A DNA stretch of 64,000 nt, taken from Omphiscola glabra. Its lineage: Eukaryota > Mollusca > Gastropoda > Lymnaeidae. A program made the position numbers and the translations under genes. A model generated the notes under the pieces. The model worked only from the letters and a program-made list of their open reading frames with translations, was not told where the DNA came from and ran no database searches. How positions within the stretch are numbered: the stretch's first letter is position 1; each line of letters begins with the position of its first letter. This document shows, one piece after another, positions 1 to 10,110 of this stretch. The DNA is taken from contig OZ024808.1 of assembly GCA_964017045.1 (NCBI GenBank), positions 31,195,013 through 31,259,012 on the forward strand. The letters run 5' to 3'.

Positions 1-27
1 TGATGATGTTTGTTAAATTGTATGTAC

Positions 28-100
28 AGCGTGGTGAGCCCAGCCCTAGGTTGGGGTACTACGCTATAAAACAAACTTCACAATAAATATAATATCTAGA
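28..100 (+). repeat. SINE/LINE-type 3' tail with stem-loop
   Basis: GTGAGCCCAGCCCTAGGTTGG followed by ACGCTATAAAAC and an AT-rich end. It matches the better-preserved tail at 53343-53605, where an inverted-repeat stem-loop precedes GCGCTATATAAAAC. Tails ending in GCGCTATATAAA are typical of LINE-mobilised SINEs. Confidence 0.5.
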
Positions 101-663
101 AATACTACAAGCTAAAGATAAAGCAAGACAGAATTCGGTTTGAGATAAAAATAAATATTTTTTTTTTGTTTTAGAGTGATGCAGTCAGTGGCGGCTCTTG
201 ACTTAAATTATTTGGGGCTGGGGGTGGGTCTGCCGTACCACAGTGTACTACACAGGCAGCCACTGGGTGTAATGCCATCAATCAAGTCTGGAGTATGCAC
301 ATGAAAACAACAACATTTACATATCTGTCATGATATTAATTGTAAAAAATTCTAAATAATTCAATGAAAAGTTTGACTTGGCAACCTTAAAACAACAATA
401 TAACGCATTACAAACTTCCATTTTTATTTCAGTTCTCATTATGGGTCTTTGAAAGCTAAACTGGCGTAGAAGATGAGGATATATATAGCAACGGAAACAT
501 GATAGATGCGCAACGAGTGGTGTGCATTCAGGAAATGTCTCCCCTTGATCGAGGAACCAACAGATAAATTAAATGGAAATTAAATGGAAAGGAATTTTAT
601 GGTATCTGGTAAAAATGTTTATTTTTTAATTTACCAAGCCTTTAAAAAAAATGTTTTTTCATA
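100..663. other. AT-rich unique sequence, no feature recognised
   Basis: No gene or array. A hAT-like start, CAGTGGCGGCTC at 186, has no matching right end. Confidence 0.5.
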
Positions 664-792
664 TAAATCATTTATAGAATATAATATCCAACAATTTATA
701 TAATATAATATCCAACAATTTATACAATATAATATCCAAAAATTTATACAATATAATATCCAACCATTTATAGAATATAATATCCAACAATG
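664..792. repeat. 24-bp minisatellite, about 5 copies
   Basis: The unit contains AATATAATATCCAACAATTT. Spacing between ATCCA motifs is exactly 24 bp. Confidence 0.85.
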
Positions 793-1334
793 GGGGTTGC
801 AAATTTGACAAGCATCAATTCAAGTAACGCACATTATGAGAATCCCAATTAGTGCGCCCCCCCCCCCCCCCAAGGCTCACCCTTGAACTATATTAATAAT
901 GTAACGCCCAACCCACGTTTACACCGCAGATTTATTTCACCAACTATTTCATAAAAACAAAAGAAAATTGTACGCACCAAACGCACCTGCGATATTATTT
1001 TTAAAAAGAATCTTATTTCGCGCAGTTATCGGGAATTTCATTTTATGAAATCCTATTTCCTTCATCATCCTATTTCCTCCATCATCCCATTTCCTTCATC
1101 ATTCCAATTCAACAACAGAAAATGGGATTTTTCGGGATTGGGGTGGGGATGAAAATTTGATAAAATGAGTTGTCATCGGCAACGAGTCTATGTGCCAAGA
1201 TTCAGCACGATAGATTGACGGGAAGTGGGTCAATTAGCCTTCCGATGGTTTTGAAGCCAGCCATGAACAAAAGTGAAGTTAATATAAAGGATGTAAGTAT
1301 CGCAATGTCTTGTGAAAAGAAAGAAATTTAAATT

Positions 1335-1402
1335 AATCTATAATGACATGCGGCCATAATGGCATGCGGCTATAATGACATGCGGTTATAATGACATGTA
1401 GC
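1335..1402 (-). repeat. 17-bp minisatellite inside copy A, about 4 copies
   Basis: Minus-strand unit GCCGCATGTCATTATA (16 of 17 bases). The same unit is expanded in copy B. Confidence 0.8.
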
Positions 1403-1675
1403 GCCCAAGATAGTGTCTTATCAGAAATACAAATCATCTAATTTTGAAGAAAAGAAAAGAAAGCTCCTCACACAAAAATATTTAAAAAATGGAATTATCA
1501 CTGCTTACTACGGACATTTTTGAATATATTATTAGCAAAGCAATCATAGAGTGCTCATATCTGTAAATAGTTCTTTTTTACACAGACAACTCTTATTATA
1601 CATATAAAACATCATGGTTTGAGTCAAATAATCTTCAAAAAATGTGAACTGGGCAGTGCGAGACACACAGCAACA

Positions 1676-1747
1676 TGCCGTGACCAGGATTCGAACCTGG
1701 GTTGTCGCGGCCACAACGCGAAGTACTAACCACTATACGATCACGGC
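1676..1747 (-). tRNA. tRNA-His (GTG), structurally intact, inside a repeated element
   Basis: The 72-nt minus-strand sequence folds as a canonical cloverleaf. The acceptor stem is GCCGTGA with TCACGGC, followed by discriminator A. The anticodon stem is TCGCG/CGCGA and the loop TTGTGGC carries anticodon GTG. The T arm is CCAGG-TTCGAAT-CCTGG. A G precedes position 1, as in tRNA-His. Both internal promoter boxes look intact. The same tRNA with the same flanks recurs near 8.07 kb and, damaged, near 2.95 kb. It may therefore be the tRNA-derived head of a retroposon rather than a stand-alone gene. It could still be transcribed by RNA polymerase III. Confidence 0.8.
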
Positions 1748-1928
1748 CAGCGCGCTCACATCACCGGTTGCCACTTACGTCTTGACACTGCACACCTGAA
1801 TAAGCTCCGTCAGAAGTACGTCCAAAGTAGACCTTGATATTTGTCACGAGAGGTCAAGTATCCCTTGTCCATTTTGTCTATATCATTGCGTTTCTCATTT
1901 GATTCTATCTAACATCAAATAAAGCATG

Positions 1929-1986
1929 CAGAAAGTTTCACTGTTACATTAACATTCAGAAGTTTCACTGTTACATTAACATTCAG
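1929..1986. repeat. 27-bp direct duplication
   Basis: GTTTCACTGTTACATTAACA occurs twice, 27 bp apart. Confidence 0.7.
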
Positions 1987-2659
1987 ATATTTCCACCAGT
2001 CACCAGGTTACATAAAGTTGTGAGTTCAGTTCACATGGGTCAAGGGTCGGATCGGTTTGATGAATCCACATGTTAGTCCTAAAACCTACCACATTTTCAA
2101 AATGGCTGTAATCTGCTATATACTATGTTAGTAGGAGCATTGCAAAAGGCTTTAATTCAAACTAAATTCTCCAAAATTTAAGTCTGATGGAATATGTAAT
2201 TTAACTCTTTGTTGTATTGAGCAGAAGGGATTTTCCAAGCAATCAACTTTATTCTCATCAAACATTGTTTTGCAAAGAAGATGTGGAGATGCCTTTGTTG
2301 TCACCTTCCCGCCACCTCCTCCCCTTTTGGTGTTGTTGCTGATTAGAGCTAAGACCAGTTGAGTGTGCTAAAGCCCTCCATACAAGCCGAGCAGCCAAGA
2401 ACATGTTAAATATAGGGGAATGTTGGTCAGGTCATTCAGAACGTTTATCCTTGTTGGGATACAGCAGCTTTTGGATCCTTATTTTAGGTTCATTCGGTAC
2501 GACAGGAGTAGGAGAAACCACAGCCAACGCGCTCAAAATGCTGGACACAACTTAAAGTAGGTCATCAACGACTTAACATCGCTTCATCCCTGCTGAGCTT
2601 GGTCAGACATTCCTTGGGCATAATGTTAACTTTTAGCCGCACACAAGATCACGATGTCA

Positions 2660-2930
2660 AGAGCTGTCAGACAAAAAAAAGTTACGGCATTATACGCTAG
2701 CCGTTGGTCTTGTTCGAGTAAGAGTTACAGCATTATATAGACAAGCCTTTGGACTTTGGTTAAGTAAAAGTTATGGCATTATACACGCAAGCCGTTGGTC
2801 TTGGTCAAGTAAAAGTTATGGCATTATACAAGCAAGACTTTGCTTTGGTCAAGAGAGAGTTATGGTATTATACACGCAAACCTTTGGTCAAGAGGGCGTA
2901 ATGGCATTATACAAGCGAGCCTTTGGAAAA
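2660..2930. repeat. About 45-bp degenerate repeat, 6 copies
   Basis: The core AGTTATGGCATTATACACGC recurs at 43-54 bp spacing with CCTTTGGTC between cores. Confidence 0.75.
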
Positions 2931-2996
2931 TGGGTTGTAGCGGCCACAACGATTGGCACTAACAATTTTCCATCACACCCAGCACGCTCACACCTG
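2930..2996 (-). pseudogene. Degraded tRNA-His relic
   Basis: On the minus strand GAGCGTGCTGG precedes a decayed tRNA-His body. The anticodon-arm segment CGTTGTGGCCGC and the following ACAACCCA are preserved; the D arm is heavily mutated and the T arm is lost. It is a third copy of the same tRNA-bearing unit. Confidence 0.6.
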
Positions 2997-3299
2997 TAGT
3001 CGCCTCCTAGAGTCTACAGTAACTAACTCAACGTTTAGATCCCATCATTTAACTTTTTATTTGCTTATTGAAAAGTTCAGTTGAAAGCGGAGATGACCAT
3101 GGAACTCAGTCTGCCAGCTGACCATTGTATTGCACACTAAAGTCTAAGCAGACAAGGGAGATCTTAATGGAGCGCTCGGCCAAATATTGAGCCAAATTTT
3201 GAATTTTTAGTTCTCTTTTTTGTTATATAGTCTACTAGGCCAGCGTTTCAAGTAAAATGAACTGCGAGCGAAAAATCAATTCTAGTAAACCAAGCTAGG

Positions 3300-3750
3300 T
3301 AAGTGGGTAGGTATGTAGGTAGGTGGGTAGGTAGGTAGGTCGTTGGTTAGGTAGGTAGGTCGTTGGGTAGGTAGGTAGGTCGTTGGGTAGGTAGGTAGGT
3401 AGGTGGGTAGGGGGGTAGGTAGGTCGTTGGGTAGGTAGGTAGGTAGGTAGGTAGGTAGGTAGGGGGGTAAGTAGGTAGGTAGGGGGTAGGTAGGTAGGTC
3501 GTTGGGTAGGTAGGTAGGTAGGTAGGTAGGGGGGTAAGTAGGTAGGTAGGGGGTAGGTAGGTAGGTCGTTGGGTAGGCAGGTAGGTAGGTGGGTAGGTAG
3601 GTAGGTAGGTGGGTAGGTAGGTAGGTAGGTAGGTAGGTAGGGAGTAGGTAGGTAGGTAGGTGTTTACGCAGGTAGGTAGGTGGGTAGGTAGGTAGGTGGG
3701 TAGGTAGTTAGGTGGGTAAGTAGGTAGGTAGGGGGGTAGGTAGGTATGTA
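3300..3750. repeat. GGTA microsatellite
   Basis: GTAG tetranucleotide repeat interrupted by GTCGTTGG and GGGGGTAG variants. Confidence 0.95.
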
Positions 3751-3955
3751 GGTGTGTACGCAGGTAGGTAGGTGTGTACGCAGGTAGCTAAGTGTGTACG
3801 CAGGTAGCTAGGTGTTGACGCAGGTAGGTAGGTGTGTACGCAGGTAGGTAGGTGGGTACGCAGGTAGCTAGGTGTGTACGCAGGTAGCTAGGTGTGTACG
3901 CAGGTAGCTAGGTGTGTACGCAGGTAGCTAGGTGTGTACACAGGTAGGTAGGTCT
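3750..3955. repeat. 20-bp minisatellite, about 10 copies
   Basis: Unit AGGTGTGTACGCAGGTAGCT, continuous with the GGTA tract it probably arose from. Confidence 0.9.
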
Positions 3956-4239
3956 AATTGCCGGGCTAACTTTATGGTGATCTGACGAGAAATAATACAA
4001 CGAAACTTCAAACACTATCAAACAAAATAACAAAGTCAGAGTTGGGGAAAGAGAAAAAAACTGTTTTTAGTATTATACTACCACGCTGGTGTAGCAAGGT
4101 GCGGGGGGGGGGGCATGGGAACTGTTGGTCAGTGGTGGCACTTCTCAGTGTAGAACGATGCTAAACTAAAAAGGGAATATTCGCCAAAATTCATCATTGA
4201 ATTTCAAATTCAACAAATATTTATTGACCACCCATCTCC

Positions 4240-4500
4240 CAATCCCCCACCCCATCCCCCACCCTCACCCCCACATCCCCCACCCCAACCCCCTATCCCC
4301 CAACTCCATCTCTCCACCCCATCCCCACCACCATCCCCCCACCCCCATCCCCAAATTCATCCCTCCACTTTTACACAGAAGCATTTGATTTACTCGAAAT
4401 CTGCCCCCCGCGGCCCCCAGCCCCCCCCCCCCCGAGCCAACCTGACAGCACGGGTAGCTATTTATTTATTTATTTATATTTATTTATTTTATTTTTTAGA
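4240..4500. repeat. C-rich and ATTT low-complexity tracts
   Basis: CCCCACCCC-type sequence (4240-4375), poly-C near 4424, then TTTA repeats (4458-4497). Confidence 0.85.
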
Positions 4501-4639
4501 AAAAGGTAAAAAAAAAAACAACAAAACAAACAAAAAAAAACAGCTGTGCAGATGCATGATGGGAAGGAAGTATTCTGGAGCAGACGATAACTTGGATCTC
4601 AGGCTAAAGTTGTGTCGTCTGTCGTTAACAAAATAAATC

Positions 4640-5105
4640 CATCATGACAATTCTATGAATAAATTATGTACCAGGTTCCTGTTTGATTTCTGAGCATCTA
4701 TGTAAGAGTTTTTGTAAGAGCTATTGTATGATATGAGATATTGTAAGAGAGTTATAGTAAGAGTTATTGTAACAGTTATTATAAGAGTTATGTAAAATTT
4801 TACATAGCTGCGATGTCTTTTTCCCTGTTGTGTCTTTAAATGTTATTTCCACTCACTTCCTTTCCGTTCTTATTAATTTCTTATGGGTTTTGCCCCATTT
4901 TTTATTCTGTTCTATTTTTTTAGGTAGGATACATAGACATACATATATACATATATCATGTAGCTTTAATTTATATTTACTTGGATTTCATTTTTGGTAC
5001 TGATGAAACGTCTAAATTTGTCTATAATGTAAAAATCATTATTATAGCTGAACATATATTGTTTTATTTACACAAATTGTTTGTGTTTATTTAATCTATT
5101 TTAAA
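4640..5105. other. AT-rich sequence with a weak GTAAGAGTTATT repeat
   Basis: Loose repeats of GTAAGAGTTATTGTAA between 4700 and 4795; the rest shows no gene or element. Confidence 0.5.
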
Positions 5106-5107
5106 TC

Positions 5108-5342
5108 TTTATGGCAGTCACAAACTCTTATAGCCATTTATAGAACCAGTAGTGATGGCAGTCACAAACTCGTATAGCCATTTATAGAACCAGTAGCGAT
5201 GACTGCCACACACTCTTATAGCCATTTATAGAACCAGTAGCGATGGCAGCCACACACTCTTATAGCCATTTATAGAACCAGTAGTGATGGCAGTCACAAA
5301 CTCGTATAGCCATTTATAGAACCAGTAGCGATGACGAAGGCA
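5108..5342. repeat. 44-bp minisatellite, about 5 copies
   Basis: ATGGCAGTCACAAACTC and TAGCCATTTATAGAACCAG recur every 44 bp. Confidence 0.95.
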
Positions 5343-5622
5343 GCACTGCTGGAGACTTCAAAACAATAACATAGTCATAACCTTGCGGTTCTCAACTTTT
5401 TTTGGTGCTACGACACATTTATAACATTTGTCAAATTGTGGCGACCCTGACATTGAGAAACAGGTGTTGAGATGCTTTTTAAGGGGGGGGGGGATATTTG
5501 TAGATAACAAAGTGTTGGTACTGTAATATGGATCGGGCCTAGAGGGACTCTGTAAGTCAACTAACAAAAAAATGTTTTATCAACTCATACACTTGGTTAT
5601 AGTTTTGCGAAAAGCTGCTAAC

Positions 5623-5775
5623 CAGAGGCGTAGGAACGGCTTGGCATTGGGGCAGTTGCCAAGGGCGCCGGCCCGCGCCTGTTCAAAAGGGAGCTGCTAA
5701 ATCTCTAATTTTTACATTTTTATTATTTAAAAAAAAAAATTAGCCAAGGGTGCCAAAAACCCAGTTACGCCCCTG
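5623..5775. mobile_element. 153-bp hAT-type MITE with perfect 8-bp target duplication
   Basis: Begins CAGAGGCGTAGG and ends TTACGCCCCTG. Flanked by CTGCTAAC at 5615-5622 and 5776-5783. Confidence 0.85.
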
Positions 5776-5839
5776 CTGCTAACTTTTCAGTCAAGGCGGC
5801 AATAAAAAAAACAGAAACAATAAATGAAACAAAGAAAAA

Positions 5840-6085
5840 AATGTAATATAAATAATGTAATGTAATATAATGTAATATAACATAATGTAATGTAATATAA
5901 TGTAATGTAATATAATATAATGTAATGTAACATAATGTAATGTAATATAATATAATGTAATGTAACATAATGTAATGTAATATAATGTAATGTAACATAA
6001 TGTAATGTAATATGATCTAATGTGTAATATAATATAATGTAATGTGTAGTATAATATAATGTAATGTAATATAATATAATGTAAC
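5840..6085. repeat. AT-rich minisatellite of TAATGTAATATAA variants
   Basis: Mixed TAATG and TAATATAA units. It opens long frames on the minus strand that are only repeat translations. Confidence 0.9.
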
Positions 6086-6144
6086 AATGTAATTTTTATA
6101 AATTAAAATAAATGGTGAAAATATGTAAATTAGATTAGCTTTTG

Positions 6145-6415
6145 ACATGTAGGTGTAGTGTAGTCAAAGTGTAGTCAAAGTGTAGTCAAAGTGTAGTCAA
6201 AGTGTAGTTAAAGTGTAGTCAAGGTTTAGTCGGAGTGTATTTAGAGTGTAGTCATAGTGTAGTCAAAATGTAGTGAGATTGTATTCAAAGTGTATTTAGA
6301 GTGTATTCAGAGTGTAGTCAGAGTGTAGTCAGAGAGTAGTCAGAGTGTAGTCAGAGTGTAGTCAGAGTGTAGTCAGAATATATTCAGAGTGTAGTCAGAG
6401 TGTAGTAACAGTAAG
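6145..6415. repeat. 11-bp minisatellite, about 22 copies
   Basis: Unit GTGTAGTCAGA, with GTGTAGTCAAA in the left part. Confidence 0.9.
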
Positions 6416-6683
6416 AGATAATCCGATCACGGTAAATGCTACCAATATATTCAAATGATATTCAAAATAAAAAGAAATAAAATCATATTTTATACACAAA
6501 TCTCCTCTTATATATCTGAAATTCTCAAAGGGTCGTGACCCACAGGTTGAGAGAAACTGCCCTACCATAAACACAAGAAAAAGAACATGGATCTTCGCTA
6601 TATGCGATAATGTTGATAATGGCTGATAGTTTATTAATGACATAATCAATGTATTGAACATCTCATAGGCATATTCTTATTTA

Positions 6684-6868
6684 CAGGGCAGGATTAGCCA
6701 ATAGGCAAACAAGGCACGTGCCTTGGGCACCAAGTGTTTGGGGGCACCACAAGTCCTCCAGAAATAATTTTGTTTGGAACAAATTTGAACAAGATCAGGG
6801 GCCCGGGCAGAAGGGGGCACCCATGTGGGTTTGTGCCTAGGGCACTAAAATGGCTTAATCCGGCCCTG
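6684..6868. mobile_element. 185-bp hAT-type MITE with perfect 8-bp target duplication
   Basis: Begins CAGGGCAGGATTAGCCAAT; the other end reads, inverted, CAGGGCCGGATTAAGCCAT. Flanked by CTTATTTA at 6676-6683 and 6869-6876. Confidence 0.9.
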
Positions 6869-6997
6869 CTTATTTAGTATTGTCTAATTAAGTGGTTCCC
6901 AAACTGTGCTGCGCGGAACCCTAAGGGCTCCTCTTCGACACCTCGCAGGTCCTGCGGCCGCTCCAGGAAATACCTAAACACAAATAACTCGTTAGAC

Positions 6998-7611
6998 CAG
7001 TGGTCGGCAAACTCATACTCATCATAGGTCATCATAGGTCATCATAGGTCATCATAGGTCATCATAGGTCATCATAGGTCATCATAGGTCATCATAGGTC
7101 ATCATAGGTCATCATAGGTCATCATAGGTCATCATAGGTCATCATAGGTCATCATAGGTCATCATAGGTCAACATAGGTCATCATAGGTCATCATAGGTC
7201 ATCATAGATCATCATAGTTCATCATAGGTCATCATAGGTCATCATAGGTCATCATAGGTCATCATAGGTCAACCTAGGTCATCATAGGTCATCATAGGTC
7301 ATCATAGGTCATCATAGTTCATCATAGGTCATCATAGGTCATCATAGGTCATCATAGGTCATCATAGGTCATCATAGGTCAACATAGGTCAAAAGAGCTA
7401 CACACAAAATAAGCAGCAGAACAATTAAAATATTATTGTTAGTCAAATTTCTTTTCAAGAACCTGTCAAGAACCTGTCAAGAACCTGTCAAGAAACTGTC
7501 AAGAACCATGTTTTTCGAAGTCAAACCCGATTTGTGGCCGGCTGGCCGAGCCGCACTCGGATCGCTTAAGAGCCGCCTTCTGCTCGCGAGCCGCGGTTTG
7601 CCGACCACTGC
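6998..7611. mobile_element. hAT-type non-autonomous element with an internal 10-bp array
   Basis: Left end CAGTGGTCGGCAAACTCA; right end, inverted, CAGTGGTCGGCAAACCGCGG. Flanked by CGTTAGAC at 6990-6997 and 7612-7619, with one extra base at the right edge. More than half the element is the array at 7018-7390. No transposase frame. Confidence 0.85.
7018..7390. repeat. 10-bp minisatellite, about 37 copies, inside a hAT element
   Basis: Unit ATCATAGGTC, very homogeneous, starting about 20 bp inside the element's left end. A further short 11-bp repeat, CAAGAACCTGT, lies at 7455-7505. Confidence 0.95.
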
Positions 7612-7814
7612 CGTTAGACATAAGATATGTCTTAGGGATTCTCCCAGATATATCGACTCTACAAATTGCCGAGTGAACACAAAATGTGGGTCATATTATT
7701 TGTTCGTTTGTTAAGAAATTAGCACATCATTTGTTTCATACGTTATATAATAGTACATCAGACGTTGTGACGTAGTTCGTTTGTATCGTTTCTGCTAATC
7801 CTTGTTATTAACTT

Positions 7815-8030
7815 CCCTTTGGTTTGCTTGTTTCTTTCTTTCTATAACTATAAGGTGTGTGGCAAAATCTTCTGACGGCTAACTGACCTACTTTCCGTGA
7901 ACCTAAGGCTTGGAGGTATAAAGCCATAGCTTGACCACTGTTGGCAAACATCTCATCATGTTCACCCCTGGACGTATGTCTGACCGAACACAAATGTATT
8001 GAGGTGGGCGAGTTCAAGTTGTTGATGACC
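7815..8030 (+). mobile_element. Diverged block of the composite element, upstream of copy B
   Basis: GGCTAACTGACCTACTTTCC near 7878 is a decayed version of the GGCTAATTGACCCACTTCCC block, which normally follows the tRNA part but here precedes it. The TTGATGACCTAC segment near 8022 also appears reversed near 2562. Suggests a tandem or truncated neighbouring copy. Confidence 0.45.
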
Positions 8031-8065
8031 TACTGTCAGTGGCTTACTATGATGTGAGCGCTCTG

Positions 8066-8128
8066 GCCGTGATCGTAAAGTGGTTAGTACTTCGCGCGAC
8101 AACCCAGTTTCGAATCCTGGTCACGGCA
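8066..8128 (+). pseudogene. tRNA-His relic lacking the anticodon loop
   Basis: Aligns with the intact copy at 1676-1747 except for a 9-nt deletion that removes the anticodon loop, leaving the run TTCGCGCGACAACC. A T replaces a G in the T stem and an A replaces a T in the D arm. It cannot decode. The flanks GATGTGAGCG upstream and GTGTGTCTCGCACTGCC downstream are shared with the intact copy. Confidence 0.8.
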
Positions 8129-8384
8129 TAGAGCTGTGTGTCTCGCACTGCCAAGCTCATATTTATTTTAGTATTTAACTCATATTACTTTTGTTACCTA
8201 GCTACATATATAATAATAGTTTAATCTAATAAGAGTTTTTATCTTTGTAAAAAAAGTTTTGATTTGTTTCCTAACTGACCAATAAATAGTAAAGAAAGTA
8301 GACAGCAGTATTAATATAATTTTTAAAAACTTTTTTGTGTGCGGAGCATTTAAGAAAAATAATTTTTATATCTGATAAGACATT

Positions 8385-8672
8385 ATATGTCATTATAGCC
8401 GCATTTCATTATAGCCGCATGTCATTAGAGTTATATGTCATTAGAGTTATATGTCATTAGAGCTGTATGTCATTATAGCTGCATTTCATTATAGCCGCAT
8501 GTCATTATAGGTGCATTTAATTATAGCCACATGTCATTATAGGCGCATGTCATTATAGGTGCATTTCATTACAGCCGCATGTCATTATATGTGCATTTAA
8601 TTATAGCCGCATGTCATTATAGGTGCATTTCATTATAGCCGCATGTCATTATAGGTGCATTTCATTAAGGCT
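8385..8672 (+). repeat. 17-bp minisatellite inside copy B, about 17 copies
   Basis: Units alternate GCCGCATGTCATTATA and GTGCATTTCATTATA variants. It occupies the same position in the element as the short array of copy A. Confidence 0.85.
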
Positions 8673-9045
8673 GCAATTTATTTTCCGTTTGCGAGGTGGT
8701 TGTCGTTTCAATAGGCTAATTGACCCACTTCCCGTCAAACTATCGTGCTGAAACTTGGCACAACGACTCGTTGCCAATGACAACAAATTATATCAAATGT
8801 TCAGCACCACCCCCAACCCATACATCAAAAATCAGTTTTCCCTCTTTTTCAAGAGGAACAAATACGGAAAAATTATTTCATGGAATAAAATTTCATTGAA
8901 CTGCGCTAAGTGAGATTCTATTTTAATAAAGAAATATCACCAGTGCGTTTGGTGCGTAATATTTTCTTTTGTTTTTCTGAAACGGTTGGTGAAATAAATC
9001 TGTAGTTTAAAAGCGGGTGTGTCATTAGAATAGCAATATTAAATT

Positions 9046-9118
9046 TAAAAAATTGAAATGACATTGAAATGACATTGAAATGACATTGAAATGACATTGA
9101 AATGACATTGAAATGATT
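9046..9118. repeat. 11-bp minisatellite, about 6 copies
   Basis: Unit GACATTGAAAT. Confidence 0.9.
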
Positions 9119-9229
9119 TGTCCAAAAACGTTGCAGTCACGGGTGGGTAAATTACTGGAATAGTCCAAGGGAGGCAAGTAGTGGAGTTGAAATATCTCAA
9201 CGCCTGCATGATGTTGAGAGAGTGACACC

Positions 9230-9675
9230 CGTCCCTTTCTGTTAACATTCTTTGAGATCAAAGAATTGCCTTCCAACTTATCAGTGTTGTGACTTCCCTT
9301 TCTGTTAACATTCTTTAAGATCAAAGAATTGCCTTCCAACTTATCAGTGTTGTGACGTCCCTTTCTGTTAACATTCTTTGAGATCAAAGAATTGCCTTCC
9401 AACTTATCAGTGTTGTGACGTCCCTTTCTGTTAAAATTCTTTGAGATTAAAGAATTGCCTTCCAACTTATCAGTGTTGTGACGTCCCTTTCTGTTAACAT
9501 TCTTTGAGATCAAAGAATTGCCTTCCAACTTATCAGTGTTGTGACTTCCCTTTCTGTTAACATTCTTTGAGATCAAAGAATTGCCTTCCAAATTATCAGT
9601 GTTGTGACGTCCCTTTCTGTTAACATTCTTTGAGATCAAAGAATTGCCTTCCAACTTGTCAGTGTTGTGACGTCA
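9230..9675. repeat. 63-bp minisatellite, about 7 copies
   Basis: CCCTTTCTGTTAACATTC, GAGATCAAAGAATTGCCTTC and TTATCAGTGTTGTGAC recur every 63 bp. Since 63 is divisible by three, a minus-strand frame of 209 codons (9025-9654) stays open with a 21-residue repeat. There is no sign of selection on it, so it is not called a gene. Confidence 0.92.
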
Positions 9676-9774
9676 CATCTGATGGCGGACATTCCTCTGA
9701 ACTCTAGGATAATTCTTCAAGTACTTAGCAGCTAGTTTCAGTCTGTTGGAATTTAGATCAATAAGTGCAATATT

Positions 9775-10110
9775 TGGACAACAATTGGACAACAACTGGA
9801 CAATAATTGGACAACAACTGGACAACAACTGGACACCAACTGGACAACAAATGGACAACAAATGGACAACAAATGGACAACAAATGGACAACAACTGGAC
9901 AACAACTGGACAACAACTGGACAACAACTGGACAACAACTGGACAACAACTGGACAACAACTGGACAACAACTGGAAAACAACTGGACAACAAACAACTG
10001 GACAACAACTGGATAAAATCAGGACAACAATTGGGCAACAATTGGACAACAACTGTACAACAATTGGGCAACAATTGGACAACAACTGGACAACAATTGG
10101 GCAACAATTA
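9775..10110. repeat. 12-bp minisatellite, about 27 copies
   Basis: Unit CAACTGGACAAC. Opens frames on both strands. Confidence 0.95.

Larger units (their letters stand above)
895..1800 (-). mobile_element. Composite tRNA-His-bearing element, copy A
   Basis: On the minus strand, in order: GATGTGAGCGC, the tRNA-His, TGTGTGTCTCGCACTGCC, an AT-rich part with TTTTGTGTGAGGAGC, CTGATAAGACA, a short 17-bp array, the block GGCTAATTGACCCACTTCCC, and a tail with GTTTGGTGCGTA and GGTGAAATAAATCTG. The same blocks occur in the same order in 8030-9027 on the opposite strand. No terminal inverted repeat, target duplication or protein was seen. A long tRNA-derived SINE or a non-autonomous retroposon is the simplest reading; the family was not recognised. 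Confidence 0.72.
5383..6559. mobile_element. SPIN-like hAT element, diverged, with nested MITE and arrays
   Basis: The left end GCGGTTCTCAAC is followed by GGTGCTACGACACATTTATA and GTGGCGACCC. The right end reads, inverted, CAGTTTCTCTCAACCTGTGG then GTCACGACCC. These are terminal patterns of SPIN-type hAT elements. The interior holds a second MITE (5623-5775), an AT-rich array and an 11-bp array. No clear target duplication was found, so the two ends may not belong to one insertion. Confidence 0.5.
8030..9027 (+). mobile_element. Composite tRNA-His-bearing element, copy B
   Basis: Collinear with copy A in the opposite orientation. It carries the tRNA relic at 8066-8128, the 17-bp array at 8385-8672 expanded to about 17 units, GGCTAATTGACCCACTTCCC near 8717, and the tail GTTTGGTGCGTAA near 8948. 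Ends are set by where similarity to copy A fades. Confidence 0.72.

Noticed and set aside
186..840. hAT-like start CAGTGGCGGCTC
   Set aside because: No matching inverted right end or 8-bp duplication found.
9025..9654. 209-codon frame with a 21-residue repeat
   Set aside because: The 63-bp DNA unit is divisible by three, which keeps the frame open. No signal peptide, domain or non-repeat coding flank.
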